Shown: piece after piece, positions 36,201 to 50,300 of the stretch
Layout: each line of letters opens with the position of its first letter
How positions within the stretch are numbered: position 1 is the stretch's first letter
Assembly: GCF_036898095.1 (NCBI RefSeq)
Contig: NC_090736.1
Coordinates: forward strand, 12,521,184 to 12,585,183
Direction of reading: 5' to 3'
Source: Palaemon carinicauda
Taxonomy: Eukaryota; Arthropoda; Malacostraca; Decapoda; Palaemonidae
DNA: 64,000 bases
Translations under genes and position numbers: made by a program
The notes under the pieces: generated by a model
Database searches by the model: none
What the model was told of the DNA's origin: nothing
What the model saw: only the letters and a program-made list of their open reading frames with translations

Positions 36201-38253
36201 GAGAGACTAAAGGATTTTGAAGGGAGGATAAAGCAAACACCTCCATTGTATTCTGCTTTGAAAAAAGATGGAAAAAGATATTCTGACTTGGCAAGGTAAT
36301 TGGAAAGTAAATTTTGTGATACAAGTGAGATTGAAAAGATGCTCTTTCAGTCATTTATGAATGGCATCGAAAGTGGCTCTAGTCTATTGCATTGACAATT
36401 TTTGTATGTATTGGTTCAATTTATCCTCAAGTGGTACTTCTCTAATCCTTTTAAATACCAAACGATTGCTTTAAATTCTAATACTTAAGCATTCAAAGCT
36501 TTGCTCATTTCTCACTTTCTCAATTTTTTTCAAGGACCCTTACCTGTGAGTCAAAGCAAGAGTATTTTGATTTTAGTAGACAACATATTGTATATGTAAA
36601 AAAGGATAAAAATTCATGATTTTTTAATGTTGGTTTTGTTGTATTACAGAATATTTATACTCATTTTGTATCATAGTATTCATTTTGTGTGCATTTAACT
36701 ACCCACAAATACTGATTTTTTAAATTTATTTTTGTCATCAGCTTAAAGCTGACACTATAAAAATATGCACAAATTGTTGTGCTGATAGTATCAGTATTGC
36801 TAGTATCAGCCTTTTTCTTGATTACTGGTATCTGTATCGACCACTGTCACAACACCAGTATCGGTATCGGCCAATAAAAAAATTAGCTTAAATTGCCGAT
36901 ACTCCGATGCTGGGACTTTGGGTTATTTGAACATCAAAGATTTCCTTGTGTTCAGATTAAAAGTTTCCAACATTTTTGACATCCCACGTTATAACAACGA
37001 GGCTGAAGTAGATGGAGCATAGTGATATGAAATAGTCATACAGACAACTAAAAGACAAAGGGTGATGTGTAGAATGTAACACTATTAGGGAGAAATTCGG
37101 TGGGATTGAGCATTGGAAATGGAAACCTATTATATTTTTTTTTTTTTTGTCAAAGCTACCATTTTAGCTCCTCACACAAATACTAAATTCCCAAATGCAA
37201 ATATTTTTTTTTACTTTACTCTGTTTGTGAAGAGCTATGTTTTCTAGTTCAGATATCTGGTTCAACTAATATTATGATATTCAGTAATAAAAAAAACATC
37301 ATTTAGGGGAAGGCATTAGATTTATGATCAGATTGTGTTATTGCCATGGACATCGCCATAGTTTAACATGTTTAAAAAAAAAAAATCTTTAAAACACTGT
37401 TTTATGTCAAATAGATACCATAAAGTGCTTGGCCTATACTGTTTACTCAATAGGTCTAATGAGGCCTCACACTGTATTGCGCACACTGAAGAGGGTGAAA
37501 AGTCAGTCATCAAATCAATATTATACTGTTATTGTAATCATTAGAAAGAATTTCTAAAGTATTGGCTGGTATTGCTATCGGTCTAGAAAAAAATTAGGTA
37601 TTGGTATTGGTCTAAAAGAATTTGGGTATCAGTATCAGTATTGGGCTCCAAGAAGGTATCGGCACATCTCTACTAAAAATGGTATTTATATTACAACTAT
37701 GTATTGTTTATTTACTGTAGGTAATTTCGTGAGGTCAGCGGCATATGGAGTTCACCTGTTTTTTCATTTAACATGTTTGTCGGCATTGTGCTCTATTCTA
37801 TAATTTAGTAGAACTGTATTTTGTAAAGTAATAAAATTATAATATATTTTCAGAGAAGGAATTGATATTGAAATACAGCCAAGATTTGTACACTGCTATG
37901 AGTTGAAGTTGAGTGAATTCAATCCACCATATTTTGCCTTGACTGTATCTTGCGGCCCAGGCTTCTATATCCGCAGCTTAATACATGATCTTGGACAAGG
38001 TTTGTATGTTTTCTTTACTTATACCCCCAAAAACTCACAATTAAGTTTTTTTAAATCAATATTTTTTTAGAAAGCGATAATGTCCACTAAAACTAATGGT
38101 CAGCTGATGAAATTGAGTACTGTGTTATGAGCTACAATAAAAAATGGATTTATGCATAGTATAAATTTATATTTTGTCATACAATTAATTAATTGACACT
38201 TTTTAAGGGAACAAAGTTTGTGTGTTTTCTACTATTTTAAATGTGTTGTATGA

Positions 38254-38312
<59 letters not shown>

Positions 38313-41300
38313 TCAGCGGATGAAATTGAATGTCATATTTTTGTATAGGTTTCTTTCACCGACATAATTCCACAATTTGCTATTTAGTAATATTAAATTC
38401 ATTCTTAAACTCAGGGTTATTAAATATAATAATGCATTGTTAATACAGTTATTTATTGCTGGCAAAATACATACATACATACATATACCCAGGCACTTCC
38501 CCCCAATTTTGGGGGGTAGCCGACATCAACAAAGAAACAAAAACAAAAAGGGGACCTCTACTCTCTACGTTCCTCCCAGCCTAACAAGGGACTCAACCGA
38601 GTTCAGCTGGTACTGCTAGGGTGTCACAGCCCACCCTCCCACATTATCCACCACAGATGAAGCTTCATAATGCTGAATCCCCTACTGCTGCTACCTCCGC
38701 GGTCATCTAAGGCATCGGAGGCAGCAGCAGGGCCTACCGGAACTGCGTCACAATTGCTCGCCATTCATTCCTATTTCTAGCACGCTCTCTTGCTTCCCTC
38801 ACATCTATCCTCCTATCACCCAGAGCTTCCTTCACTCCATCCAGCCACCCAAACCTTGGCCTTCCTCTCGTACTTCTCCCATCAACTCTTGCATTCATCA
38901 CCTTCTTTAGCAGACAGCCATTTTCCATTCTCTCAACATGGCCAAACCACCTCAACACATTCATATCTACTCTAGCTGCTAACTCATTTCTTACACCCGT
39001 TCTCACCCTCACCACTTCGTTCCTAACCCTATCTACTCGAGATACACCAGCCATACTCCTTAGACACTTCATCTCCAACACATTCAATTTCTGTCTCTCC
39101 ATCAATTTCATTCCCCACAACTCCGATCCATACATCACAGTTGGTACAATTACTTTCTCATATGGAACTCTCTTTACATTCATGCCCAAACCTCTATTTT
39201 TTACTACTCCCTTAACTGCCCCCAACACTTTGCAACCTTCATTGACTCTCTGACGTACATCTGCTTCCACTCCACCATTTGCTGCAACAACAGACCCCAA
39301 GTACTTAAACTGATCCACCTCCTCAAGTAACTCTCCATTCAACATGACATTCAACCTTGCACCACCTTCCCTTCTCGTACATCTCATAACCTTACTCTTA
39401 CCCACATTAACTCTCAACTTCCTCCTCTCACACACACTTCCAAATTCTGTCACTAATCGTCCAAGCTTCTCTTCTGTGTCTGCAACCAGTACAGTATCAT
39501 CCACAAACAAAAACTGATTTACCTCCCATTCATGGTCATTCTCATCTACCAGTTTTAATCCTCGTCCAAGCACTCGAGCATTCACCTCTCTCACCACTCC
39601 ATCAACGTATAAGTTGAACAACCATGGCGACATCACACATCCCTGTCTCAGCCCCACTCTCACTGGAAACCAATCACTCACTTCATTTCCTATCCTAACA
39701 CATGCTTTACTACCTTTGTAGAAACTTTTCACTGCTTGCAACAACCTTCCACCAACTCCATATAACCTCATCACATTCCACATTGCTTCCCTATCAACTC
39801 TATCATACGCTTTCTCCAGATCCATAAACGCAACATACACCTCCTTACCTTTTGCTAAATATTTCTCGCATTTCTGCCTAACTGTAAAAATCTGATTCAT
39901 ACAACCCCTACCTCTTCTAAAACCACCCTGTATTTCTAAGATTGCATTCTCTGTTTTATCCTTGATCCTATTAATCATTACTCTACCATACACTTTTCCA
40001 ACTACGCTTAACAAACTAATACCTCTTGAATTACAACACTCATGCACATCTCCCTTACCCTTATATAGTGGTACAATACATGCACAAACCCAATCTACTG
40101 GTACCATTGACAACACAAAACACATATTAAACAATCTCACCAACCATTCAAGTACAGTCACACCCCCCTCCTTCAACATCTCAACTCTCACACCATCCAT
40201 ACCAGATGCTTTTCCTACTCTCGTTTCATCTAGTGCTCTCCTCACTTCATCTATTGTAATCTCTCTCTCATTCTCATCTCCCATCACTGGCACCTCAACA
40301 CCTGCAACAGCAATTATATCTGCCTCCCTATTATCCTCAACATTCAGTAAACTTTCAAAATATTCCGCCCATCTTTTCCTTGCCTCCTCTCCTTTTAATA
40401 ACCTTCCATTTCCATCTTTCACTGTCTCTTCAATTCTTGAGCCAACCTTCCTTACTCTCTTCACTTCTTTCTAAAACTTCTTATTCTCTTCATATGAATG
40501 ACCCAGTGGCAAAATACAATTCATTTATTTTAAAAAGTTGGGAACTTGGGGTCTACATTAGACAGACTTCCCATGCATTTTTATGGGAAAAAATTCAGGA
40601 ATTAAAGCTATTTTTCTAGGTATCTAAGCAAATGGCCCTCTCAATATTAAAGATAAACCCTTTGACCCAGCACTATAAGAACCATGAGCCTTGACTCATT
40701 GCTTTAGTAGAATTACCTGGTAATAGTCCATCCTCTTAGCCTGTATATTCTTGATATTGTGCATTTATTTTACACTAGCATTGAAGAAGATGATTTAGTT
40801 CTCGCTGTAATCCTGGTAGCTGTTTTGTGAATGATGATTCTGTAGGGATACAATACTATGAATGTGGGAACTAATATAATAGAGATCCTTATTTTAAAGA
40901 AATAGATTAATGGTTGAAAAACTTGGAAAAGTATTTAATATTATTAGCTATATATTAAAGTCACTTTTCTGTGAAAGGTAATTTTAGTTTTATATGCCAG
41001 TTTATTCAAACTAGAATTAAAATAAGATTTAGATACACTGAGAAGAAAAATTAAATAAATTGATTCTGTAAATTTGTTTCCAACCACTAAAACTAAAAGC
41101 CATGTTTTAAATAAACGTACTAAGCAGCTATTCGATAATATTTACAATTGTTCCTCATGACATACAAATCTGAGTCCTTTAATTAGTCATTACAAGTTGA
41201 ATAATGAGGCGGGATTGGGGCAAGGAACCCCTCTCCCTCTCCAGTCAGATATAACTTGCTTTCGGTTTGATCGCTGTCCAAGACAGACATTCAGACGGCT

Positions 41301-44300
41301 GCCTTGAATTTAAACTTTCAGGAAGTGAATGATCAATTATAATGCAATTATAATGGATTGTAAGCAAGAAAGTGTTTGCCAGGGTCAGGGACGTTGCTGC
41401 AACTGGTTTATGGCCAAACTAGCAGTGGATCATCACTGCCATGTCCTAAATGTAGGTCATAGCCTCCGGTGCAGTGGCAGGTGTATTCCTTGAAGGGAAG
41501 AAAGCATGCAAAGCGTTTTGTAGAGATGGACTGGCCAATGCCTAAGAAGACTTCAGGGTAGTCTTTTGCCATTTTTGTCTCCTCAGGGGGAGCCGCTGCT
41601 GCTGTTACGTCCTTGCATATGCCCCTGGGTTGGTGTCCAGGGAGTACACTGCAAGTGTCAAGAGGAATCTGATCTACATCGGCTTAGTTTTCACGTTTTG
41701 ATTAAAGGTGGGGAACCCCTGGTGTTCATCGTTTCCCTTTGAAGGCTGGAGACTCTTCAACTTTAATCGTGCTAGTTGCTGACTAGGAATTTGACCATGG
41801 GAAGGCTTGGTCGTCCTTCGGTCTTTCAGGTAGGCCCTCCATGACATTTGTGAGGGAGTTGGTAGCTAAGGCTACCTTTCCCCCAGTACCCCCTGTGAAT
41901 TTTGTGTCGAAAATTTCCCCAGTAATACCATTGGGGAAGGGTGCGGTTTGGATTCAGGGGCTATAGCCCCTGTGGCCTTGAAATATAAGGACAAAGGAAA
42001 AGGTAAGAAATTTAAAGGTAAAAAGTGTACTGTTACCCCTATCGCTTGTTTCTGTTGCCTCAACCCTTGCACCAGTTGCTTGTACCAAGAGCCTTGCTCG
42101 TTGCAGTCACAGGACCTTGTAAGTGTGCCATCTCCTCCCACTGTGTCAGTGTTCCTCTGTGTTGTGGCTCCTGTTGAAGTAACCCGTGTGGTTTCTCCCT
42201 TTTGGGGAGCATCGTCGTCGACGGTCACTCAGACTTCGATCACTCTACTTGCTGAGCCAGGAGTGATTGCTAGGAAGAGGAAGAAGCGTGCTCCAACTCT
42301 GATTCCAACACTTCTTCTCAGATGAAGAAGAGGATGGGAGCAAAGAAGTCCAGGAAGGCCGGCTGTAGTCATAGAGAAAGGGCTCCATGTGATACCAGCA
42401 ATCTCTTGAGGGGATGGATGGCACCCAAGTGGTTTCTGGCACCTTGTCACAGCCCCCGAGGGCCATGGGCAGGGCCCCGAACACTATCTGTTCCAAGGTT
42501 GATGGAGTAGCTTCGGCAACATCCATCTCCTTTGTTTCCAGGACTCAAGACACCTGCTCCTCCCTCTATCAATGTATGGTCTGTGGATTTGATAGAAAGG
42601 ATAGTACCATTCGAGACCGTTCTCAAGGGCATGCACTCTTTGTTTTATTAAGAGTGTTGGGCAGATGGTCTAGCTCCCCTAGGAAGAGAAGTACTGTACG
42701 GGGTACTCCTGTTTGCCAAATCTCATACCAGGAGATTTCACCCATTGCCATTTGCCTGGCCAGGCCTTCGTCAACCCCCAATTATGTACCTGGCTCAGGC
42801 TTGGGACAGAACGGTCGTATTCGTTGGGGGAATCCGAGTCTCCAAAGCATGCTGCCTCACACTCGGCCTTGGCGAGGGGCCAGGATGTCTTGAGGACCCC
42901 TTACACCCGTCTGGAGCTCACTGAGGCAAACCAGTGTGGCTCTAACTTTCGTGTTATGAGTCATCTTACCTTTTACTGAAGCTGTGTTAATAATGTACAA
43001 TTACCTCTGAAAAGTAATATGATATACAATAATGTGGTAAAAACAATATGAAAGCAATGTAGTGCAGTGGGTGTCTCCTATCTAAACACACCCCCCCCCC
43101 CCTGCCGAATAAGGAGGGCTGACTGTATTTGGCATATCGTATGTCTTAAAACTATTATCCTGTATCCATGTGACAAAGAAGTTTTATACATGAACCAATC
43201 TCTGCTGGCCCTGAAAAGAGGCCAAAACTATGCTGATAAGATATTATCAAGGAAAGAATTTAAAAACATCATGGGCTACTATTCTCGATACTATAGTGCG
43301 ACCACTTTAAAACCAAGGTTTGGATGGAGAAGTGCTGGGGATTTACCCTTGTACACCGTTAGCTTCTTTTCTAAAAGAGAAATGTGCTAATTATCTGATT
43401 TAGGCCAAAGACATTATAGATAGGTAGTACAATATAAACTTAAATATTTTAGCATATTAAGGGAAAGTAAACTTGTAATGTACGAGGCGCTTGTACAACA
43501 ATAAAGAAATGTGGCCTACATACTGTATTTTACAGCATTGCTAAAAAATGGCCACGTGCAACACCTGCTGAATTTTTGGATAACTTCAATGAAAGTGTAC
43601 TGCATATAAGTTTTAAATTTCTATGAAAGATAAGAAATCCCCACTCTTTAAAAACTCCATTCAGAAATGAAGAGTACCCTTTCTTACCCTGGTGGCCATG
43701 AAACTAAGAAAAGTTCTGAAGATAGAAAATATGATTTTGGTACACAAGTATTGGTGGACAGAGATTTTTTATGGAACTCGGCAACTGCGAGGTAAAGGTT
43801 TCGAAAGAAATGAAGCTATTCACAAGTTATTACAAGACTATTGTCTATTTAGAAGAAACTTGGATAAATCAGAGCTATATAGTTTCTAAGTGCTGGGTAG
43901 ACCAGTACATCAAGAAAGGCAGAGGGCATACAAGCATCGAAAGGAAAAGGTACAAGGCGGATTATTCTGCATGCTGGAACCAAAAATGGATTGGTTCCCA
44001 AAGCTGCCATGATATTCCAAGACAAAAAATTTTAGCTATTACCATAATCAGATGAATGCCGAGACATTCGAGAAGTAATTTCAGGCACAACTGTTACCCA
44101 ACATTTCTCCCTCTTCAATTATCGTCATGGATAATGCATCTTATCACTCAAGAAAAATACATAAACCACCAACTAGTACAAACAGTAAACTAACGATAAG
44201 AGAATGGCTGAAAAAGAAGTGTGTAACAGCACCTGAGAGTCTCCCGAAGGGTGAACTCATGGAACTTGGGACTCGCTACGTCACCTCTGCTGTTAAGATT

Positions 44301-47300
44301 CAGATCATCGATAAGACGACCTTACACAGCAGTCGTAGAGTTGTCCATATAATCCAATTAACTGGTATGAGCTTAGCTTAAAGGAAGTGTCTCAATTAGA
44401 AATGCATTCTGGAATGCCGATATAAAGCCACTTATTTATGAAGCTAGAGAATATTATAGCAGAAAACTGGAGACAAGCTGTCATGCATATAAAACAAAGT
44501 CAAGAAAGTCAAGCAGATGATGCATAAACATGCAGCATTTACTGATTTTATTTATACTTTCATTATCCTTCTCATTTCTGATGAGGAGGATTCATGGTAA
44601 TTTCTCACAGTGAGAGAAGAGGAATAAGCCTTCATTAAAAAAGAAATAAGATCCAAGTTTTAATACCTGCAATGTAATGTAAAGAATATAACCAGTGAGA
44701 GAGAAAGAGAGAGAAAGAGCAATGAAAATTATTTTTGATGTCCATGCTGTAATTGATATCTCACTTCATGTAAGTTACAATTATTTGGTATGCACGCAAA
44801 CACATACAGTATTCCATGCCTTACAACACCAGTCACCAGAATTAACAAAATATACTATGGTAATTGAGGCACAAACTTTATTATTTGTATAATAATTTAT
44901 AATTTTAAACACAAGACTTACCTGGCGGTTATATATATAGCTTGCGTCCCTGACATCACGGCTGAAAATTTCAAAACTCGCGCCAATCGCCGATTGGATA
45001 GCCAGGTGTGCTACTCATGCGCCCCTGGCGAGGTACCCAGAAACCATTCCATCGGTATTCATATCTTCCCTGCCGGCACTAGCAGTAACATTGGTTGGAT
45101 ATTCTCCTTGCTTTTTGACTGATTATTGCTGTCCCTTTGGTGAAGTGCAATAATTATGGTTTTTTGACTCTTGCTTGATTGGTTTTTTGTTTGGATACTC
45201 TAGTTATATGTTTGGATATTGATTTTTTTACCCTTGCTTGTATTTGATCTCTCTTTCCAAGTTCAAAATGGCCACCCCCTCTAGTGGTTTTAGGGTGTGT
45301 GCTAGTGGGTTTAAGACCCGTTTATCAAAGGCCTCCATTGATCCTCATTCATTATGTATTAACTGTAGGGGTAAAGTTTGCAAACTTGATGATAGGTGTG
45401 ACAAATGCCTTATTTTGTCTGATCATGAGTGGCTGAATTTCAATCGTTATATACGAAAGTTAGAAAAGGATAGGGTAAGACGTAGTTCTCCTCTTTCTTC
45501 TAAAGATTCCTCTTCCTATGTCACTGTTCCTATTCCTTCTCCTGTAGTGGTAGTTCCAGATCCTACTACGAGTACCATTAATGAACCAACAATTAAGGAT
45601 AGGATGTTGGCTATCCAGGCACTGGGTACAAAGGTAGAGTCCATCGCTGCGGATAGAACGCAGTTAATGGCTGATGTTAAACAGCTAAAAAGTGAAAGTG
45701 TTAAAGGTACAGTGAGTGTTATTCGTGCTGTGGAGGGTACGCCTGCTCGGGCTTGTCGTTCTCCTAGTCCTGGACCTCTTCCAAGCTCCCTGGGAGAAGT
45801 AATGTCGAAAGACGAAAGGAAACGAGAGGCTCTAATTACCAAGCAGACGTTCCCTCGAGCGTTCTTCTTGACGATTCCCAGGACGTTCGCCCTTACTGTA
45901 GTAAAGGTGAGGTTAAAATGTTTGGCTCATCATTGGAGGATGATTTTCCTAAAAGAGGTTAGAGTCAAACTTCTAGACCTCTTAAGAGGAAATTTGACCA
46001 ACGTCCTTCCAGGACATCGCAAGAAGGCTGTAGTTATTGGAAAGACGATAAGGAAAGCAGTCCTGAACGCTTTTCATCTGAGGGAAGCTCGCCTTCCAAG
46101 CGTTCTGCTAGGGCTTTAGGAAATAGTCCTGCTGTTGAGCAATTATCCGAAATAGGCGTGACATCGTTTCATGCTCCTTCGCCTCCTTCAGATTGGATCT
46201 CGCCCGCTGTTCGCTCTAAGCGGTCTGTGAGCGGTGGAGAGGACGAGCTTGCAATTAGTCTTTCGCAAGACTCTAATTTTGAGATGTTGCAAGAAATGCA
46301 GCAAAAGCTTTCATCATTTATGAAAGGCTACCATAATGCAGAATCCTCCACTCTTAACACTAAACGGCGCAAGGCGGAGAGTCAGGGAACACTTGTTGAT
46401 TAAGTTTCTGAACGCGTTGAGCGTACGGCGACGCACAGAGATGAACGAGAAGTTAAACGTTCTACACGTGAAGTTGATTGCTCTGGCTTTCAGGAAGTCG
46501 AGCGTACTCCCAATCGAGGTACTGTTCATGCTCTTAGCAGTGATAGTATTCGTCCTGCTGAAAGCGTTTTCAAGCGTTCAGCAAGGCGTGATGTCGAGCG
46601 TGCTCTTGAGCGTCGTCCCATCGAGCGTTCAACAGAACGTGAGCGTCCTCCACGACGTGACGTAGAGCGTGATGTCAGGCGTCCTCCCATCGAGCGTTAA
46701 ACAGAGCGCGAGCGTCTTCCAGGGCGCGACGTCAAGCGTTCTCACATCGAGCGTTCTTCAGAGCAGAAGCGTCCTCCCATCGAGCGTTCAGCTGAATGCG
46801 AGCGTCCTCCAGAACGTGACGCCAGGCGTCCTCCCATCGAGCGTCCATCGGAGCGCAAGCGTCCTCCCGTCGAGCGTCCATCGGAGCGCAAGCGTCCTCC
46901 CATCGAGCGTTCAGCAGAACGCGAGCGTCCTCCCGAGTGCGACGTCGTGCATTCTTCCATCGAACGTTCTTCAGGGAATGAATGTGCTCTAGTACGTAAC
47001 ATCGAGCGGCCTCTTGTATGCGATGTTGAACAGCAAACATCCAGACAGGACATTGATCATAATACAATGCTTCTTAACTCTGATCGCACGGATCGCGAGC
47101 GTTCCGAGGAGTGGCATGACTTTTTATCGGAGGAAGAAGCTGATGTTCCTCTTTCACCTTCCGAACCCTTTGAGGAGTTATCCGAAGATGAGGACTCTAA
47201 ATCTTTTAGTCATTCGGTAGACTTAAGGAAACTTATGTAAATTTTTCATCTTGAGTTCCCAGAGTCTTTTATTCCCGTGGCCCCACGATCGCCTCCATTG

Positions 47301-50300
47301 GAGTTTACCCTAGGGAAGCCTAAGAGGAAGTCTCTGTTCACTAAAATGGTGCTCTCTCGTTCATCAAAAAGAGCACTTAAATTAATGGGAGACTGGATGG
47401 GTGTCAAGAAGGAGCAAGGGAAAGCGGCCTTTGCATTTCCCCCTACTAGGTTGGCTTCTAGGTCTAGTATTTGGTACGATACGGGAGAGGTTCTCGGCTT
47501 GGGAGTTCCTGCCTCTGCCCAGGGAGACTTCTCAAGCCTGGTAGACGCTCCCTGTAGATCGGCCATGAGGAAGACTAAGATGTTTTGGTCTACCTCTGAA
47601 TTAGACCATTTGCTCAAAGGTGTCTTCAGGGCCTTCGAGGTATTTAACTTCCTTGATTGGACTCTGGGGGCATTGGGCAAAAATGTGTCTACACTCAAGG
47701 AAGGGGACTCTTCGAACCTAATCCACGTCATGTCCTGCATGGATAAGGCGTTGCGGAACGGGGCAAATGAGTTAGCAGCTATTTTTACTGCAGGTATTCT
47801 CAAAAAGAGAGCTCAGTTGTGTTCATTTCTTTATGTGGGGGGTTTCATCTTTTCAGAAATCTAAATTTTTGTATGCTCCACTGTCGTCATCTCTGTTCCC
47901 ACAAGATCTTATTAGGGAGATTTCTTCCTTGTTGACACAGAAGGCCATTCAAGACCTGGTCTTGAAGACGGCAAGGAAAGTGTTGCCATCATCTTTTGTT
48001 AGCCGCAAACCTAAAGAAGTTGCTCCTTTTCCAAAGTTTTCTCAGCCCTTTCGAGGAAAGCCTTCCGTTAGAGGTAACTTCAGATCAGATGGAAGGGGAA
48101 CTAAGAAAAGAGGACCAAGAACAGGGCGAAGCAGAATCTGACTGCTTTTGCCTTCAGGCAGTAGGAGCCAGACTAAACATCTTCTGGAAGGCATGGGAGA
48201 AGAGGAGTGCAGATCTTTGGTCAGTCCAGCTTCTAAGGAAGGGCTACAGGATCCCTTTTATAAAACAACCCCCCTCTAAGGTTACCTCCTGTGGATCTCT
48301 CTCCCAGGTACAGGGAGGAATTAAAGAGGCAAGCATTACAGCTACAAATGTCTCTCTTGTTGGAGAAGGGAGCTGTAGAGAAAGTACAGGACTGGCAGTC
48401 ACCAGGCTTTTACAACCGCCTTTTCCTGGTTCCCAAGAACTCGGGGGGATAGCGTCCAGTTCTGGACGTAAGTGCTCTCAACAACTTGCAGCGGTAAGGA
48501 AAGGCGACTGGATGGTATCACTGGACCTCCAGGATACTTATTTCCATATCCCGATTCATCCGAAGTTCAAGCACTTTCTGAGATTCGTTTTCCAAGGAGA
48601 GGTCTTTCAGTTTCGAGCACTGTGTTTCAGCCTCAACACCGCCCCACAGGTCTTTACGAGACTTATGCTCAATGTAGCAAGGATGCTCCACTCAAGGGTC
48701 ATCAGAGCCTCCCTGTACCTGGATGATTGGCTTTTAAGAGCTCACTCTCAAGATCGCTGCCTGAAGGATCTTCAGACAACTTTGAAATTGACGGAAGAAT
48801 TGGGTTTTCTGGTCAACAAAGACAAATCTTCACTGACACCATCTCAAGAGATTATATATTTAGGAGTGATGATTCGGAGTCAAGTTTTTCGGGCTTTTCC
48901 GTCTCCCTTAAGGACGGAGCAAGCACTTCAGAAGATACGTGCGTTTCTAGAGAGCGGAGGTGTTTTGCGAGGAGGTTGATGAATCTGTTGGGGACTCTCT
49001 CTTTAGAACAGTTCGTCTCTCTGAGAAGGCTGAACCTTCGACCACTCCAATTTCACCTCAACTCTTGCTGGAACAAGAAGGATTTGGAGAAGGTGTGTGT
49101 GTTCCGATCACAGAGTCAATGAGACACTGCCTTCAGTGGTGGAACGACCCGATCAAATTTCAGGAAGGTTGCTCATTAGAACTAAAGAGCCCAAACCTTG
49201 TGTTGTGTTCTGACGCCTCGGACTCGGGTTGGGGAGCAACACTGGGCAAACTGGAGACATCGGGGGTGTGGACGGAGATTCAGAAGTCTTTCCACATAAA
49301 TCAAAAGGAGCTGCTAGCAGTTCTTTTGGCCCTGAAGAGCTTTGAAGGGTCAGTACTGAACAAGGTGATACAAGTCAATGCAGACAATACAACGGCATTG
49401 GCCTACATTGCCAAACAAGGAGGAACACACTCGATTTCCCTTTGCGAGATGGCAAGAGAGCTGCTCATCTGGGCAAAGGAAAGACAGGTGATTTTACTTA
49501 CAAGGTTCATTCAAGGGGAAGAGAAGATTTTGGCAGACGGTCTCAGCAGGAAAGGTCAAGTCCTATCCACGGAGTGGACTCTACACCTAGAGGTCTGCAA
49601 GAGTCTGTGGAAACTTTTTGGTCGCCCTTATATAGATCTGTTCGCGACTGCAAAAACCAAGAGACTAGAGACATATTGCTCCCTAGTGCCAAATCTCGAG
49701 GCAGTACACACAGACACGGTCCTGCTAGATTGGTCAAATCTAGATGTGTACGCTTTTCCTCCTTTCAAGATCCTGTACAAAGTACTTCAAAAGTTTGTGA
49801 CAAGCGAAGGGACCAGAATGACCTTGATAGCCCCCCTCTGGCCCTCAAGAGAATGGTTCACGGAGGTACTGGAATGGATGGTGAACACTCCCAGAAGCCT
49901 CCCTTTGCGAGTAGATTTACTCAAACAGCCCCATTTGGTAAGACACCATCAAAATATCCAAAGTCTTCGACTAACCACCTTCAGACTACCGAAAGACTCA
50001 CAAGAGCTAGAGGCTTTTCGAAGGAGTCAGCTAGGGCGATTGCAAGAGCCAGAAGGACTTCAACCATCAGAGTCTATCAATCCAAATGGGAAGTTTTCAG
50101 GGAATGGTGCAGGGTCAACTCTGTTTCCTCTTCCAGTACCTCTGTAGCTCAGATTGCTGATTTCCTTTTATTCCTGAGAAAGAAACAAAGTTTTTCTACA
50201 TCAACTATCAAGGGATACAGGAGTATGTTGAGGACTGTGTTCAGGCACAGAAACCTGGACCTTTCAAATAATAAGGATCTACAAGAACTAATTAAATCCT

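Noticed and set aside
46742..47053. Minus-strand Gly/Arg/Ser-rich open frame in copy E
   Set aside because: It is the reverse reading of the RPPIERSSERE tandem array.
49442..49960. Separate gene upstream of the copy E recombinase
   Set aside because: It is the overlap with the MT-like frame, which carries the conserved motifs.
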